Shown here one piece after another: positions 11,901 to 21,934 of a stretch of 64,000 nt of DNA; position 1 is the stretch's first letter; the number at the start of each line of letters is the position of its first letter. The notes beneath the pieces were generated by a model. That model was not told the DNA's origin. It made no database searches and saw nothing but the letters and a program-made list of their open reading frames with translations. Source of the stretch: Bathymodiolus brooksi (lineage: Eukaryota; Mollusca; Bivalvia; Mytilida; Modiolidae); the NCBI GenBank assembly GCA_963680875.1, contig OY804579.1:51102036-51166035 (forward strand), in the 5' to 3' direction. Both the position numbers and the translations under genes were made by a program.

Positions 11901-13400
11901 TACTCCTGATCAGGACATGACCTCACACAGGATGTTAGTACAGGTATATTGACCAAAAAAATATTCAACAAACATCTACATTTGTAATTTTAATTTCTTA
12001 TCAATCAAATCCTATTTGTAATTATTTTCCTGATAGTAACTGGTGACCACCATCTTTGTTTACAGATTAGACTAAAAATTAATTTGACATATAGCACCAT
12101 TCGACATCACTCATCATTGTCTCATGAAGGGTTCATGCTTAAACATATCAATGATTTTTCAGAGGATTTTTTGTTCATACATTTTTACTAACAGACTGCA
12201 GTGTTGAAATATGATCCATTATGGTGGATCATGCCATGGTGGCCATCTTGGATTTTCAATTGAATCAAAAGGATAAATATCGACTTAATAAAGGACAGCT
12301 AAATTCATGCCCAGTTTGTATTCAAATAGTTTTGGGAAAAACATTATTGAGAGGAAACTCAATGTTTTGTTCTGTCTGCAATAAAATATCTACATATAGC
12401 TCTAATACAATACAATAGATTAACTTATTTAATTACTGCAAATTTGGTTTCTTGAAAAGCTTCCTCCCCGACCCTCTTATCAGAATCCCAACAGGTTAAC
12501 AAGATGTCTAACACCACCTTCAACAATATATCAATCTGGTGGCCACCTGTATTGGAAGAGGATACCAGAGTACCAATATATAGAAAATCATTGATCTTCC
12601 ATAAGTTGCAGACAAATTTGATCACATAAGATTGTATCATGGATACTACTACACCAACGGATTGTGGGCATATAGATGTCAAACAATTTATCAAGTCTTC
12701 AGTTACTGTAATATTATTATGTTATATTGTTACATACATTTAGCTTAACTGCATTGGTGGTGTAATGGTTAGCGTGCTTGCCTCGAGTGTGGTTGATCGT
12801 TGGTTTGAGCACCGATCGGGTCAAACCAAAGACTAAAAAATTGATGTTTGTTGCTTCTCCGCTAAGCACGCAGCATTAAGGAGAAAGAGCAAAGACTGGT
12901 TCACTCAGAATCAGGATAATGTGTCCGAGTGGTGTGGCATGTCTACCTGCAGACTGTTGTTTCAGTGAGCTACCACTATAAAAATCCAACTAAGCGTGTT
13001 GGTCTAGTACAAAGCGGATCTCATCATCAAAGTGGATCTCATCATCAACTCATTGAAAATTAACTTGTTCTCACCATAATATAGCTGAAAAATTGCTGAG
13101 TTAGCATTTAACAACAAACAATCACTCACTAATCCATATAATTAGCTGATGATTTAATTCATTACATTTGTTCTTTGCAGTGTGGAAAAAGAATCGGGAG
13201 ATGTACATGTAAATCAAAAGATGACCGAACTGAAAAATAAACTAGAAAAAGCTAAAGAATTTGTAGAAAAAATGCCAGGGATACAACAGAGCCAATCAGA
13301 ACAGATAAAACAAATAGATATTCTTAGGAACCAGCTAACAGTTAAAACTGCTTTATTAGAGAAATACAGAAGCATGGACAAATTTGATTTGTCAAGTTGA
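2904..13400 (+). CDS. MED9: MED9 (Mediator complex subunit 9), two exons
   Basis: MED9 is a small helical subunit of the Mediator middle module, which bridges transcription factors and RNA polymerase II in the nucleus. Exon 1 (2904-2968) encodes 'LNFLPLISDLLK', matching the conserved N-terminal FLPL-containing helix. Exon 2 (13181-13400) encodes the rest with 'KMPGIQQS' and 'LLEKYRSM', both recognisable against human MED9 (MPGI and LLQKYKSL). The junction AG|T gives Ser, and the join reads 'LLKSVEKESGDVH' in frame. The product is 94 residues; human MED9 is 146, with the difference in the low-complexity N-terminus. The 10.2-kb intron is filled with repeats, including a long inverted repeat and a 39-bp array. 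No AATAAA lies between its stop and GEMIN6, 123 bp downstream. Confidence 0.9.
3255..3374. repeat. MITE fragment ending in a G27 run
   Basis: The sequence 'cacaggcacttgtttctggt' followed by 'tagatactatatatac' matches one arm of the foldback element at 54112-54195 and the flank at 11005-11060. It is followed by 'ggggtggatccag' and 27 consecutive G (3348-3374). A G-run this long could form a quadruplex and is also prone to assembly length error. Confidence 0.6.
4028..5420 (+). repeat. tandem repeat, ~165-bp unit, about 8 diverged copies
   Basis: The block opens with 'tatacccccacaaac' and 'ccgtccatccgtctgtctg', a signature seen in dispersed bivalve elements. It then repeats a unit of roughly 160-170 bp. 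Each unit has 'actttacacagttgtagtac', 'acctgcagatgtgcatgaag' and 'ttcacgaaaagggggg'. Later copies (from about 5110) are more diverged. It lies in the MED9 intron. Confidence 0.85.
5897..6030. repeat. (ACGAA)-type simple repeat with 'gggtacctgtaaagtgc' end
   Basis: A degenerate 'cgaaacgaaa' repeat is preceded by 'gggtacctgtaaagtgcgaa'. The same leader forms both arms of the foldback at 9729-9801. The sequences are therefore related: this copy has one terminus and a longer simple-repeat body. Confidence 0.65.
6031..6890. other. MED9 intron, no feature seen
   Basis: AT-rich sequence without coding motifs or clear repeat structure. A 62-codon minus-strand ORF at 6336-6524 has no recognisable homology. 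Confidence 0.4.
6890..7275. repeat. dispersed bivalve-type repeat
   Basis: It contains 'gtgcttgtcccaagtcaggt' and, further on, 'gtgattgtctctttggcatc'. Related phrases ('cccaagccaggac', 'caagccaggatctgg') recur near 16400, 16970 and 53090. The pattern resembles a very common repeat of mussel genomes. That identification is from memory and unchecked. Confidence 0.5.
7276..9728. other. MED9 intron, mostly featureless
   Basis: Low-complexity AT-rich DNA. Some phrases around 8100-8400 ('aaaacctcaaaagtatacag' and 'aagccaccaaaagtatacag') repeat loosely, suggesting an old duplicated element. No exon signal was found. Confidence 0.4.
9729..9801. repeat. foldback element with short perfect arms
   Basis: 'gggtacctgtaaagtgc' at the left pairs with 'gcactttacaggtaccc' at the right. 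The interior is (cgaaa)n against (tttcg)n, giving a near-continuous hairpin of about 73 bp. It is related to the end at 5897. Confidence 0.8.
10166..11011. repeat. long inverted repeat, two ~312-bp arms
   Basis: The left arm is 10166-10477, the right arm 10700-11011 and the loop 10478-10699. The arms are near-identical with scattered changes. Each arm carries the same ORF-like segment on opposite strands. The right arm continues into 'tagtatctaggtatg' and 'accagaaacaagtgcctgtg', an end shared with MITEs at 3255 and 54112, so a transposon origin is plausible. A transcript across it would form an intramolecular duplex inside the MED9 intron. Confidence 0.9.
11277..11938. repeat. 39-bp minisatellite, ~17 copies
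   Basis: Each unit contains the palindrome CCTGATCAGG followed by 'acatgacctcaaacaggatg' and 'ttagtt'. The 39-bp period keeps one frame open for 215 codons (11262-11909), but it codes only for the repeat and is not a gene. A 1-bp insertion at about 11880 ('cacggacc') breaks the frame near the end. It lies in the MED9 intron. Confidence 0.95.
12500..12660 (-). repeat. SINE-A copy, degenerate
   Basis: 'aacaccaccttcaacaatat', a damaged core, and 'gatcacataagattgtatc' follow the SINE-A order with many substitutions. Confidence 0.6.
12752..13135 (+). repeat. SINE-B, near full length with tRNA-like head
   Basis: A Pol III A-box-like 'tggtgtaatggttagcg' and B-box-like 'ttggtttgagcacc' lie in the first 70 bp. 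The body has 'tttcagtgagctaccactat', and the tail is 'ttctcaccataatatagctg' followed by 'aacaatcactcact'. This is the best reference copy of the family in the window. It ends about 45 bp before the MED9 exon 2 acceptor. Confidence 0.88.
13181..13400 (+). CDS. MED9: MED9 exon 2 (terminal)
   Basis: The acceptor is ttctttgcag|TGTGG. One nt completes Ser, followed by 72 codons and TGA at 13398. It contains an amphipathic coiled-coil region around 'ELKNKLEKAKEFVEKMPGI'. Confidence 0.92.
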
Positions 13401-13523
13401 TTTTGACTTTTGCCATAATATTTGACTAGCATTAATAGATTTTAGTAAAAAAAAAATACAAGATCTGATATTTCATTTTCAACAAAGCTTTGAATTTATG
13501 ATACATTATAAAAAATATTTGAA

Positions 13524-14054
13524 ATGGAAGATGAAATTAAAGACGAGCAACACAATATATTTGTGAAAGATCCAGATGAATGGATGCAATATGTATATAA
13601 ACAGGTAAACGTGTTGGTGGAAGATGGATCGGAATATACTGGCTGGATATATACTATTGATCCTGTATCAGAAAGCATTGTGTTAATGAAATTTAATGGA
13701 GACAAAACTGAAATGGACATTATAAATGGAAGTTCTGTTAATTCAATATCAATTATTGATGGAAACACCGAAACTTACAAGGCAAAATTAGACGCCATGT
13801 TTAGACCTGAAGAAACGGCATCTTTAACAGAGGAAGAACTTGAAAAACGTAAGAAGCGACTTAACTTGTGGTTGATTAAAAACAGACTTCCAGTACAATT
13901 GATTGGTAATAACAAGGAAATACTTTCCATTTCCGATGCATTATTTATTGAACCTCCATATGGGGCAGATAATTGTCGCAGTACAAACGAAATTATTCTT
14001 GGTCGTATTCAAGGTCTCATTAAAAATATGCCATTGGACCATGAAGATTGGTAA
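13524..14054 (+). CDS. GEMIN6: GEMIN6 (SMN complex subunit Gemin6)
   Basis: Gemin6 pairs with Gemin7 as an Sm-like heterodimer within the SMN complex, which loads Sm proteins onto spliceosomal snRNAs. The single ORF gives 176 residues; human GEMIN6 is 167. The N-terminal Sm-like fold (about residues 16-90) shows 'EWMQYVYKQV', 'YTGWIYTIDPVS' and 'SIVLMKF', which track human 'YKGWVLTTDPVSANIVL'. The C-terminal region has 'PPYGADNC' and 'STNEIILGRIQ', a conserved signature. I chose the ATG at 13524 because it precedes the acidic leader and conservation starts soon after. It is intronless here, unlike the multi-exon human gene. It follows MED9 by 123 bp on the same strand. Confidence 0.95.
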   Translation: MEDEIKDEQHNIFVKDPDEWMQYVYKQVNVLVEDGSEYTGWIYTIDPVSESIVLMKFNGDKTEMDIINGSSVNSISIIDGNTETYKAKLDAMFRPEETASLTEEELEKRKKRLNLWLIKNRLPVQLIGNNKEILSISDALFIEPPYGADNCRSTNEIILGRIQGLIKNMPLDHEDW

Positions 14055-14222
14055 ACCATATATTGGGATTATCATACTGTATTATTTGGACTGGACTATT
14101 TGAGACTTTTTTTTTACTGTAATAGTCTCCTCATCATAAACCTATGGAGATGATGGCAATTTTTCATCCAAATTTCAATTCATTAAATGTTATGTAATAT
14201 AATACATTGTACATGTAGTAAT

Positions 14223-14228
14223 AATAAA
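14223..14228 (+). terminator. GEMIN6: GEMIN6 poly(A) signal AATAAA
   Basis: A canonical AATAAA lies 169 bp after the GEMIN6 stop. If MED9 and GEMIN6 were co-transcribed it would serve both, because no AATAAA was seen between them. Confidence 0.6.
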
Positions 14229-14259
14229 CATTTGTGAACAAAAATATTATTATTTCATT

Positions 14260-14547
14260 TTTACCTGCACATAAAACTCATTGTATAAGCACAAATTTGA
14301 TTGGACAACATTCTGCACACCTATACCTCGGTGGTAAAAAAACATATTTGTAAACAGATCTAAGTTACAATTCAAATAGGAGAAATATCACAGGAAAAAA
14401 GTTACAATATTAGGTAGGAAGTCACAAAGGACAATCATTGCCTTAGATCCTAAACCACAGCATACTATTTTAATTAAATGTCAATAACAATTTAAGATTA
14501 GCAAGAAAAAATATGAATATGCAAGTTAACATGAAACAAAGTATAGT
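14260..14547. other. intergenic, no feature seen
   Basis: AT-rich 3' flank of GEMIN6. No ORF or repeat was recognised. Confidence 0.4.
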
Positions 14548-14640
14548 GAGTGATTGTTTTTTAATGCCAATTGAGCAATATTTCAGCCATATCATGGTGA
14601 GAATAAGTTAAATTCGATGAGATGATGATGATGTCTGCTT
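14548..14640 (-). repeat. SINE-B tail fragment
   Basis: The reverse-oriented tail has 'tagtgagtgattg', 'tttcagccatatcatggtga' and 'gatgagatgatgatgatgtc'. The tRNA head is absent. Confidence 0.75.
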
Positions 14641-16345
14641 CATGTTTTTTAGCTCACCTTGCCAAGACTCTACACTTTCCACTTCCAAACATTCGCTGGT
14701 CACGTGACAGTCCCATTGAATGTCTGATTTGTAATTATTGAAATATAGGTCTTGATTTTTCGGGATAATGTCATTACTCCGACACTCAATACTCCGACTC
14801 TTAATACTTCGACAGTGACCGATAATCTTTGCAATTCTGGCGCTTTTAACAATCCAAATGCAGTACAGGACTGCCCATTTAACTTGAAAGAAGAGGCATG
14901 GTTTTTATCCTGGAGTCAGAAGTTTTTTTCATATGCAGCGCTATTGTTTTTAAAGTTTTTCAGTGCGAACCAACAAAATATTTTTTCACAAAACATGAAA
15001 AGAAAATATTATTTCATGTAGATCTAATAAAAATGCTTTCTGTGATTAGTTTGTTTCTTCGATTCCTGTCATATTTTCCTCAAAATTCAGGATAGCAAAA
15101 ATATATGGCCTATATGTATACCTTTTCAAGTTATCAAGTCGTCTCATAGTTAAGCGACACCTACTTACCATTGCATCAGATGCGTGCAGAATTGGGTTTG
15201 TTGAAGAGACCCGTACTACCTACGACCAATACTGTGGGTGCGTTGCAACAGTTTCAGACAGAAATTTCTTCACTCGCATTCGGTCGAACTCATTGGGCTC
15301 GTAATTTTGTGTGTTTTTTCCCCTTTAGATTGTTGTCTGTGCTCCCCGGGTTTATATATAAAAGGTCAAGATTGGATTTGGTTTTTTGTTGTTGTTATTT
15401 TCCTTCACTTCTTTATTGACTCCACACAGGACACTTGTAAACACACATAACATTAACAAATGTGCCAAGTTAGGTAGTATTCTGTTGGGTGTTTCTTGAG
15501 AAGATGGTGAAAATATTGTTTCCCATAGAGTTTCAATAAAATTTTGACCTTCACAAGTGGTCATTTTGAAATTCGTAAATGGCCCAAAAACAATCGAAAC
15601 TTGTTAAAGACCTTCATAGAAACATTCACACCAAATTTCATTCAAATCCGTTTAGTGGTTCTCAAGAAGATTCCTGAAATATACCCTTATATATCGACCT
15701 GATTCAATATGGAGATGATGTGATGTTATTCGAAATTTTGTTAGGTTTCTCCTGAACTCAGAATTACTTAAAATCTGAGTTCAGGAGAAACATCAAAGAA
15801 AGATAGTTTTCTCTTCCATAAACAGTTTTAAATTTTACCCTCCCCTTTTGCCTATACCACCCTTATCTCTCCCCCTTTTCATCCCTTATTCAGGAGACCA
15901 GATGCACACAAGAGTGCTATAAAGACCAATGTGCAATGGTCCCTAAACATCTATAATGGACTGGAATTACTAAGCAATAACCAGCCTCGGATAAACCTCA
16001 TTGGCTATGGTACTGCGCCCAAATGAAGAAATGTAATACAAAATATTATACAATTCATGATATTTGAAAAGAAGAGGTAAACGTGGCAAAACATTTTAGC
16101 AAAGAAACTATTATTTAAAAGGCCATTAAAACGGAAATTTGTTTGATATGTTTAGGTTGTCATTATAGATTTTGTTCATATTTCAACTTTTGACAAAGAT
16201 GTCTTGAAAAAATGCTAAGCTAGAATTTTCGAAACACCGTTTCTAAATAAGGGCAGTAATTATTTTATTAATAGGTATACATGTATACATGGAAATAATA
16301 TTTCCAATTTAATCATAATACCAGTTAAGTTATTTCACATGTTTA
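14641..16345. other. intergenic, one perfect small hairpin
   Basis: No gene was supported. ORFs at 14752-15021 and 15171-15450 have no recognisable motifs; the first includes short direct repeats of 'aatactccgac' type. A perfect 18-bp stem (15745-15762 with 15774-15791, 11-nt loop) lies here. Confidence 0.4.
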
Positions 16346-16348
16346 TGA

Positions 16349-16810
16349 GCAAGTGAGTGAGGGGAGGGTCGAGATCCCATTTGCCAGTTTAACCCCACCA
16401 CATTTTTTGCCTTTCCCAAACGAGGACCTGGATTTTGACGTCATTTGTCGGGGTCTTTATTTATGTTCTGTTCATAATTGTTTAACCCCAAGTGAGCTAT
16501 TTTTCAGCTTTATCATAGTGAGAACAAAACTGCTGAAATGAATAGGATGTCCATTTTGTATTAGACCAACATGTCAAGTTGGAATTTTTGTGCTAGCTCA
16601 CTGAAACAACAGTTCATAAGTAGACATTTCTCTCCACTCTTAGACACATATTTCCGATTCTTGACCAACCAGTCTTTATTCATACTCTTTAATGCTGCGT
16701 ATTTGGGGTAAAAGCAGTAAATACCAATTATATAGTTTCTGGCTTTACCCTGCTGGGGATCAACCACACTCGAGGTGAGCATGCCAACTACCGGTATTAA
16801 ACCACCACAG
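16349..16810 (-). repeat. SINE-B copy
   Basis: It runs from the tail ('gtgagctatttttcagct') through 'gctagctcactgaaacaac' to the head 'gctggggatcaaccacactc', with 'gaggtgagcatgcc' at the right. A fragment of the 'cccaaacgaggacctgg' repeat is joined at its left. Confidence 0.8.
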
Positions 16811-17257
16811 AATTTTTCAATCTGAACCTCTTTCCTATTGAAATCTACATTTCGGTCTAGAGGCCAATTCCAGCAATCCTTTTACCTAAAAGATGTATTG
16901 TTTGTATATATTTGTTCTTATCATATAGTTGGATGTCCACATGACATTAGACATCAATAAGTGGCTCCCAAGCCAGGACCTGGATTAGTTCATTGAGATG
17001 AGAGGTCGTTGTTTGCTTTGTTGATAGTATGAAATTGTTGACCATCACTGTTTAAAGTTTCTTTTCATGAGAATGAATGTAGTGGTCAACTATGGTTGAC
17101 AGATCATTTTACTGATAAGTAGACTTAATCATATAAACAAGACAATTTCTGGATACTGGAGAAGACTCAAACCCACAGAACTGCTGAGATGTGGGATAGG
17201 GGCATCTTCTTGAAAGTAGGGTGTGGATGCTTGTCAGGTTATAATATGGATGGAGTT

Positions 17258-17482
17258 AGTGATATGGTGTTTAATGCCACTTTCAACAATATTTGTTATA
17301 TCGTGGCGGTCAGTTTTATTGGTGGAAGAAACTGGAGTACCCGGAGAAAACCACCCGACCTGCCGCAAGTCACTGAATTTTATCACATAATGTTGTATCG
17401 AGTGGGATTCGAACTTAGTGGCGATAGGTACTGATTGCATAGGTAGTTGTAAATCCAACTACCATACGATCACGACGGCCCC
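17258..17482 (-). repeat. SINE-A, near full length
   Basis: It runs from 'ggtgtttaatgccactttc' to 'ccatacgatcacgacggccc'. Core and B-box ('gtgggattcgaac' in plus reading) are intact. It is one of the best-preserved copies of the family. Confidence 0.9.
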
Positions 17483-17775
17483 TATAATATGGAAAGCCTG
17501 ACCATGGACCATATTTGAAGAGGGTCATACTCCCTGCATACTAAAGACCTCTTTTGTAGATTTCTAAAAGGATTAGGTGTATTGTAGCCACTATATTAAC
17601 TATAAGACTAATTTTTCGGCCCTACCCAATTCTCCATACTTATTCAGTGACAGTCAAATGTTGATCCGCTTGACCCATCCCTCCCCATTTCCATATAGTT
17701 TTTATATATTGTGTAAAACTTGTTCTCGTCCTGAATATAGCTGAAATACTGCTCATTGGATGTTTAGTTATAATC
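17483..17775 (+). repeat. dispersed repeat, copy 2
   Basis: This is the reverse complement of about 1-270. It ends in 'gtcctgaatatagctgaaat', which resembles the SINE-B tail motif. It may be a third SINE-like family. Confidence 0.6.
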
Positions 17776-18443
17776 AATTAATCAATCATGATACAAATTT
17801 CACCAAGTCAAAATGCCATGAAATGTCAGAATACATGTGACTAGCTGACATGTACACTTACATGATGAATGTAGAAAATTATGGTGAACCAATGATGTAT
17901 TGTTGTCTATGTTTTGAATACTTTGCATTCTGTGATGGGTGGCACAAAAACTTGATACTACAGGGGGCAAAGCAATAGCCATTGTCATGACTTCCACAAC
18001 TTCTGTCTCAGGCGAGTAAAATAAAACCATTGAAATACATTTGTAGTTATAAAACAATTTTATGGCAATACAATAATAATTTGAGAATTAATGTTTCAAT
18101 ATTGGACTGAATTTCTATTAATGGGAAAACTTAAATGTTTTTTTGATTCATGAAAAGGATGCACTATGAAATGAAACTACAATTAATTGAAAGAAATATA
18201 TAAGTTGTTGGCAATAAAAGTAATGATCAACATGTGTATTCAAACTGTTAATTGTAACATGTTTGGCACTTTGGAATTGTTGTATCCGAACTGTTATGTC
18301 TTGGTTTCATGCCAAAATAAGTATGATATTTCATCTGAAGCTCTTGATATATACCATTCCTGTAAAATAAAAAAAAAGTTGAAATGTTGATTAAAAATAT
18401 ATGGAAACTAGAAATTGGGTCTTTTACTAAAAATATCTGCTAC
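17776..18443. other. intergenic, no gene supported
   Basis: It holds an 85-codon minus-strand ORF (17800-18057) with segments such as 'MAIALPPVVSSFCATHH' that I could not assign to a family. Nothing else was seen. Confidence 0.35.
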
Positions 18444-21400
18444 TTAAAGGGAAACTTCGCAATTGTTTTTTTTTTTTTATGTTTTTCCTGATGTATAAAT
18501 ATTAAATATGGATGTTTATATGTATATTAGTGTTTTATTATGTTGGATAAGGGAATGAAATCGATTTTAAAATTCGGTCAACGATAGATGGATGCTGCCA
18601 TTTTGATAGCATCTCGATACCAATTATCACATGATGTCTAAATATCACCACGCCCCAAAACAAGCGTGACAAACTGGGGTCCTCATTCAGTGTCGATATG
18701 GTTTGTCAGTCGTAATTCTTTTTATTTTTCTTATTATTCTAAATATATGAATTTATTACACAATCACTTTTTGCAGATTTACGTTTTGTTTCTATATACT
18801 TATGGCAAAACAAACGAATTGGAGAAAACGGTCCATCTTTAATGAGACACATTTACAAAAGATTTTTTTCAAAAATTGAAGAACTACGAAATTATGTGAA
18901 AAAAAAGAACGGACATCGGAACAATGCCATGAATTCGTAAAAAAATTAAAATAGGCCTATTCTATGGGGCAAAATTGTTTTAATGATATTATTTATAAAA
19001 TCGCACTTTGTAATCGATCGTTAATGCACTACAATAAAGCTACACATAAGCTCTGCTTCTTAGCTAAAAGCACAGAAAGTTACAGGGTAGGAAGCCATAA
19101 AATTGAGAGAATTATGTAAACATATAATTTGTAATAGTTTTCATTTGACAATTACAGACGATGAGTATTATAAATACTTTTAAAGTTTATTATACAAAAC
19201 TTCAGGGTACATCTCTTATGTAATACAATAATTTGTTTATGGAAATACAATATTCTTATTCACCAACAGTAAAAAGATTAATCTGTTTTCATAACGGTTA
19301 TTTCTGATTTGAACAAAGCGTAACATATAATATGTCTCTGCGTAAAGAAAACATTTTTTGTTTATTTTAATCACGTTTCAACTGGCTGACCCTTCTGATT
19401 AATCTCAGAATAGTCATAAAAAATATGGTCGTTGTTTTTATAAGGAAAAATTGCATACGAATGGTTTTTGTCCATTTTGCTTTTTGGGGTTTGCAAGAAG
19501 AATTTTCTACCCTGCCCTGTTCACCCTGCTTTACTTCATAATTTTGGTTGTTGCTATATCAATCTGATGAGGCACAAAAAAAATCAAGATAAAAATGAAC
19601 AATTCAATATAACTTACGATCAATGTTAATCTTAAGATTTTTTGGTGAAAATAGCCCCAGAATCATTGCTGCATCAGGCGCGGATCCAGCAGTTTTGAAA
19701 ACGGGGTCCCAGGCTCTTGTTTGCCAATTTTTACCCAATTTATACACAAATTTTACTAAATTGTCGAACACCCCCTTGATCCGCCAGTGTGCATTAATAT
19801 GCACCCATTCCTAATGTATACTTGATCAGGGTCGTGTATTTTAATCACCTATTAGAACCTTTAAAATGTGTATTGCATCTCCTATTCTAGTCACGGGTAG
19901 CGTTAAAGGGTTACAAAATGTGTATTACGTTTCTGATTATTGCCAAAGATTGTGACACATGTATTCAAGTATTCGGTCGGAGTCCCGCCGACCGGATGTA
20001 AAATGACACTTGTATATTCTGCCTGGCGACTTCCTGTGTGGACCTAAACTCATTATGCAATATTAGGTACCCTGCTGAGTGAACTGGTGTGAATGTACCT
20101 GTCGTTTTCAGAATGAAAATAAAAATAAGTAAATCCTGCCTTTCACTTCTTATTTCAGGAATTATTTGCCTTAATTTATTGAAGAATAAAATATTTAAAA
20201 TCAAAATATGGTCTCTCGCTTCTGAAAATACATGAAAAATATAAGAAATATATTTTCCGCATAATATTTTACGTTTCGCTCATCAAAAATGACAAACAAA
20301 CAAAAAAATGAAAAGAAATTAACATATTTAAATCACTTGCTCGCTCCAACGTTTTTAGCACAAAATCCAAAGAACAAGAAGAAATTTGGTGTGGCCTAAT
20401 CTCTGTATATTTTGACTGCTCTTCATCTGTTTATACCACTCATGATCATGATCTCTTCCGAACTTTGTCTGAATGAATATCAGTGGATATCAAAATTATA
20501 TGTCAAGTTTGCTTACGGGGTTCCGAGCTGAAAAAAATCATATATTTAGGTTTTGTGCCTTCTGGGGGGTCACTGAGCAAAGAGGTTTTTTTTCTTTAAA
20601 CACTAACTTTGTAAACTCAGTTGCCAACCGATCTCCTAACCTTTAACTTTTAGTTCTTTTATTAAAATTAAAACATCTTTTATGAACATCGATTGTTAAA
20701 ATTGTGAATACATATTAATTATGAGACAGCTATATATAGTTAGGCCAATTTGGCACCTCTAATAATGAAAACTTATAATTTCAAGGATGGTGTATACTTT
20801 TTTATCATCTAAAACATAATTACAATTATAATTGTTCCTGTTATTTCAATATTATATTTATTCTCATGTCTTAAAAATATTTTATCTTTAATAAATAATA
20901 AATGATCTTCCAACTCGTCTTGGAAAGCAAATAGTGTGTAAATTTTATTAATCCGATCAATACACAAGTTATGCGTTGTCAAAATTATCCATTATATTTT
21001 TCAGCACATTAGCAGAAAAACAAAATGAACATAATTGTAAAAGGGATCCTACATATAGTGAATATAGGTGACTGTTGTAAAACACTCTTTCCGTTGTAAA
21101 TATAAAGGAAATGAAACATTTTGTTCATTTAAAATAGTTGTTTGTCAAAAAGGTACGTAGCTGTTCACTTCAGTATTTAATTTTCCAACGGTTATTAGAT
21201 CTAAATTACAGTCCTCTGAGCGCTTTAAATGAAACAAATTTAACATCAGCGACCCAGACTTTAAATTTCAATCCCACAATGCAATTATCGGGCTAAAACG
21301 TCACAACCCATGAAAAAATTATAAATTAAAATTACAAATTTGCGATTTGCTTCGTTATTTGTGGAAATATGTTGATAAAACATTTGTGAATATGTATTTT

Positions 21401-21456
21401 ATATCACCAGGAACATATTTAGCTAACATGTAAAAAATCGTGAAGTTTCCCTTTAA
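18444..21456. mobile_element. 3.0-kb TIR element with TTAA flanks, non-autonomous
   Basis: The left end is TTAA followed by AGGGAAACTTCGCAAT (from 18448). The right end is GTGAAGTTTCCCT followed by TTAA (21453-21456). TTAA target duplications are typical of piggyBac-type (also Kolobok) transposons. I found no transposase ORF inside, only AT-rich sequence and a nested element at 19670-19800. Confidence 0.65.
19670..19800. mobile_element. small MITE-like element nested in the TTAA element
   Basis: Ends 'ggcgcggatccagcag' and 'cttgatccgccagtg' are imperfect inverted repeats enclosing about 130 bp. Related ends ('ggtggatccag', 'cttgaatccgccac') occur at 3325 and 10150. Confidence 0.6.
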
Positions 21457-21610
21457 TTTAATACGAAGTTGAAAAAAAAGCCATAAATTGAAAAACAAAT
21501 TTCAATCTGGGGAAAAAATATCCATGTTGAGGTAACCGTAATCTAGCATTAACAATTATAATGACACCATAATTAAATCATAGGAGTTGTGATCAACATG
21601 ATTGATTAAA

Positions 21611-21825
21611 TGGTGTTCAACGCCACTTTCAACAATATTCAGTCATATCGTGGCAGTCATTTTTATTGGTGGAGGAAACCAGAGTAGCCGGAGAAAACCA
21701 CTGACCTGACACATGTCACTGACAACTTTATCACATAAAGTTGTATTGAGTACATGAGCCAGATTCGAACTCATAACGTTAGTGGTGATAGGCACTTATT
21801 ACAAACGATCACGACTGCCCCTTGT
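21611..21825 (-). repeat. SINE-A copy
   Basis: 'ggtgttcaacgccactttc', the core 'ttttattggtggaggaaac' and 'gccagattcgaactcat' are present in order, ending at 'acgatcacgactgccc'. Confidence 0.88.
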
Positions 21826-21934
21826 GATCAAAATGTTTCCAAAAAGTCTCAATATGCTGCATAGAATGTGGCCATTTTCTGAAGCCCACCTTCGCATTTC
21901 TTGTTTTTACATGTATATATGTTCAATCTAGTCA

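Noticed and set aside
11262..11909. 215-codon plus ORF of 'TPDQDMTSNRMLV' repeats
   Set aside because: It is the 39-bp minisatellite inside the MED9 intron. It has no non-repetitive coding sequence or family match.
12752..12830. Functional tRNA gene suggested by A- and B-box-like sequence
   Set aside because: The segment does not fold as a cloverleaf by eye and is followed by a SINE body and tail, so it is a SINE head.
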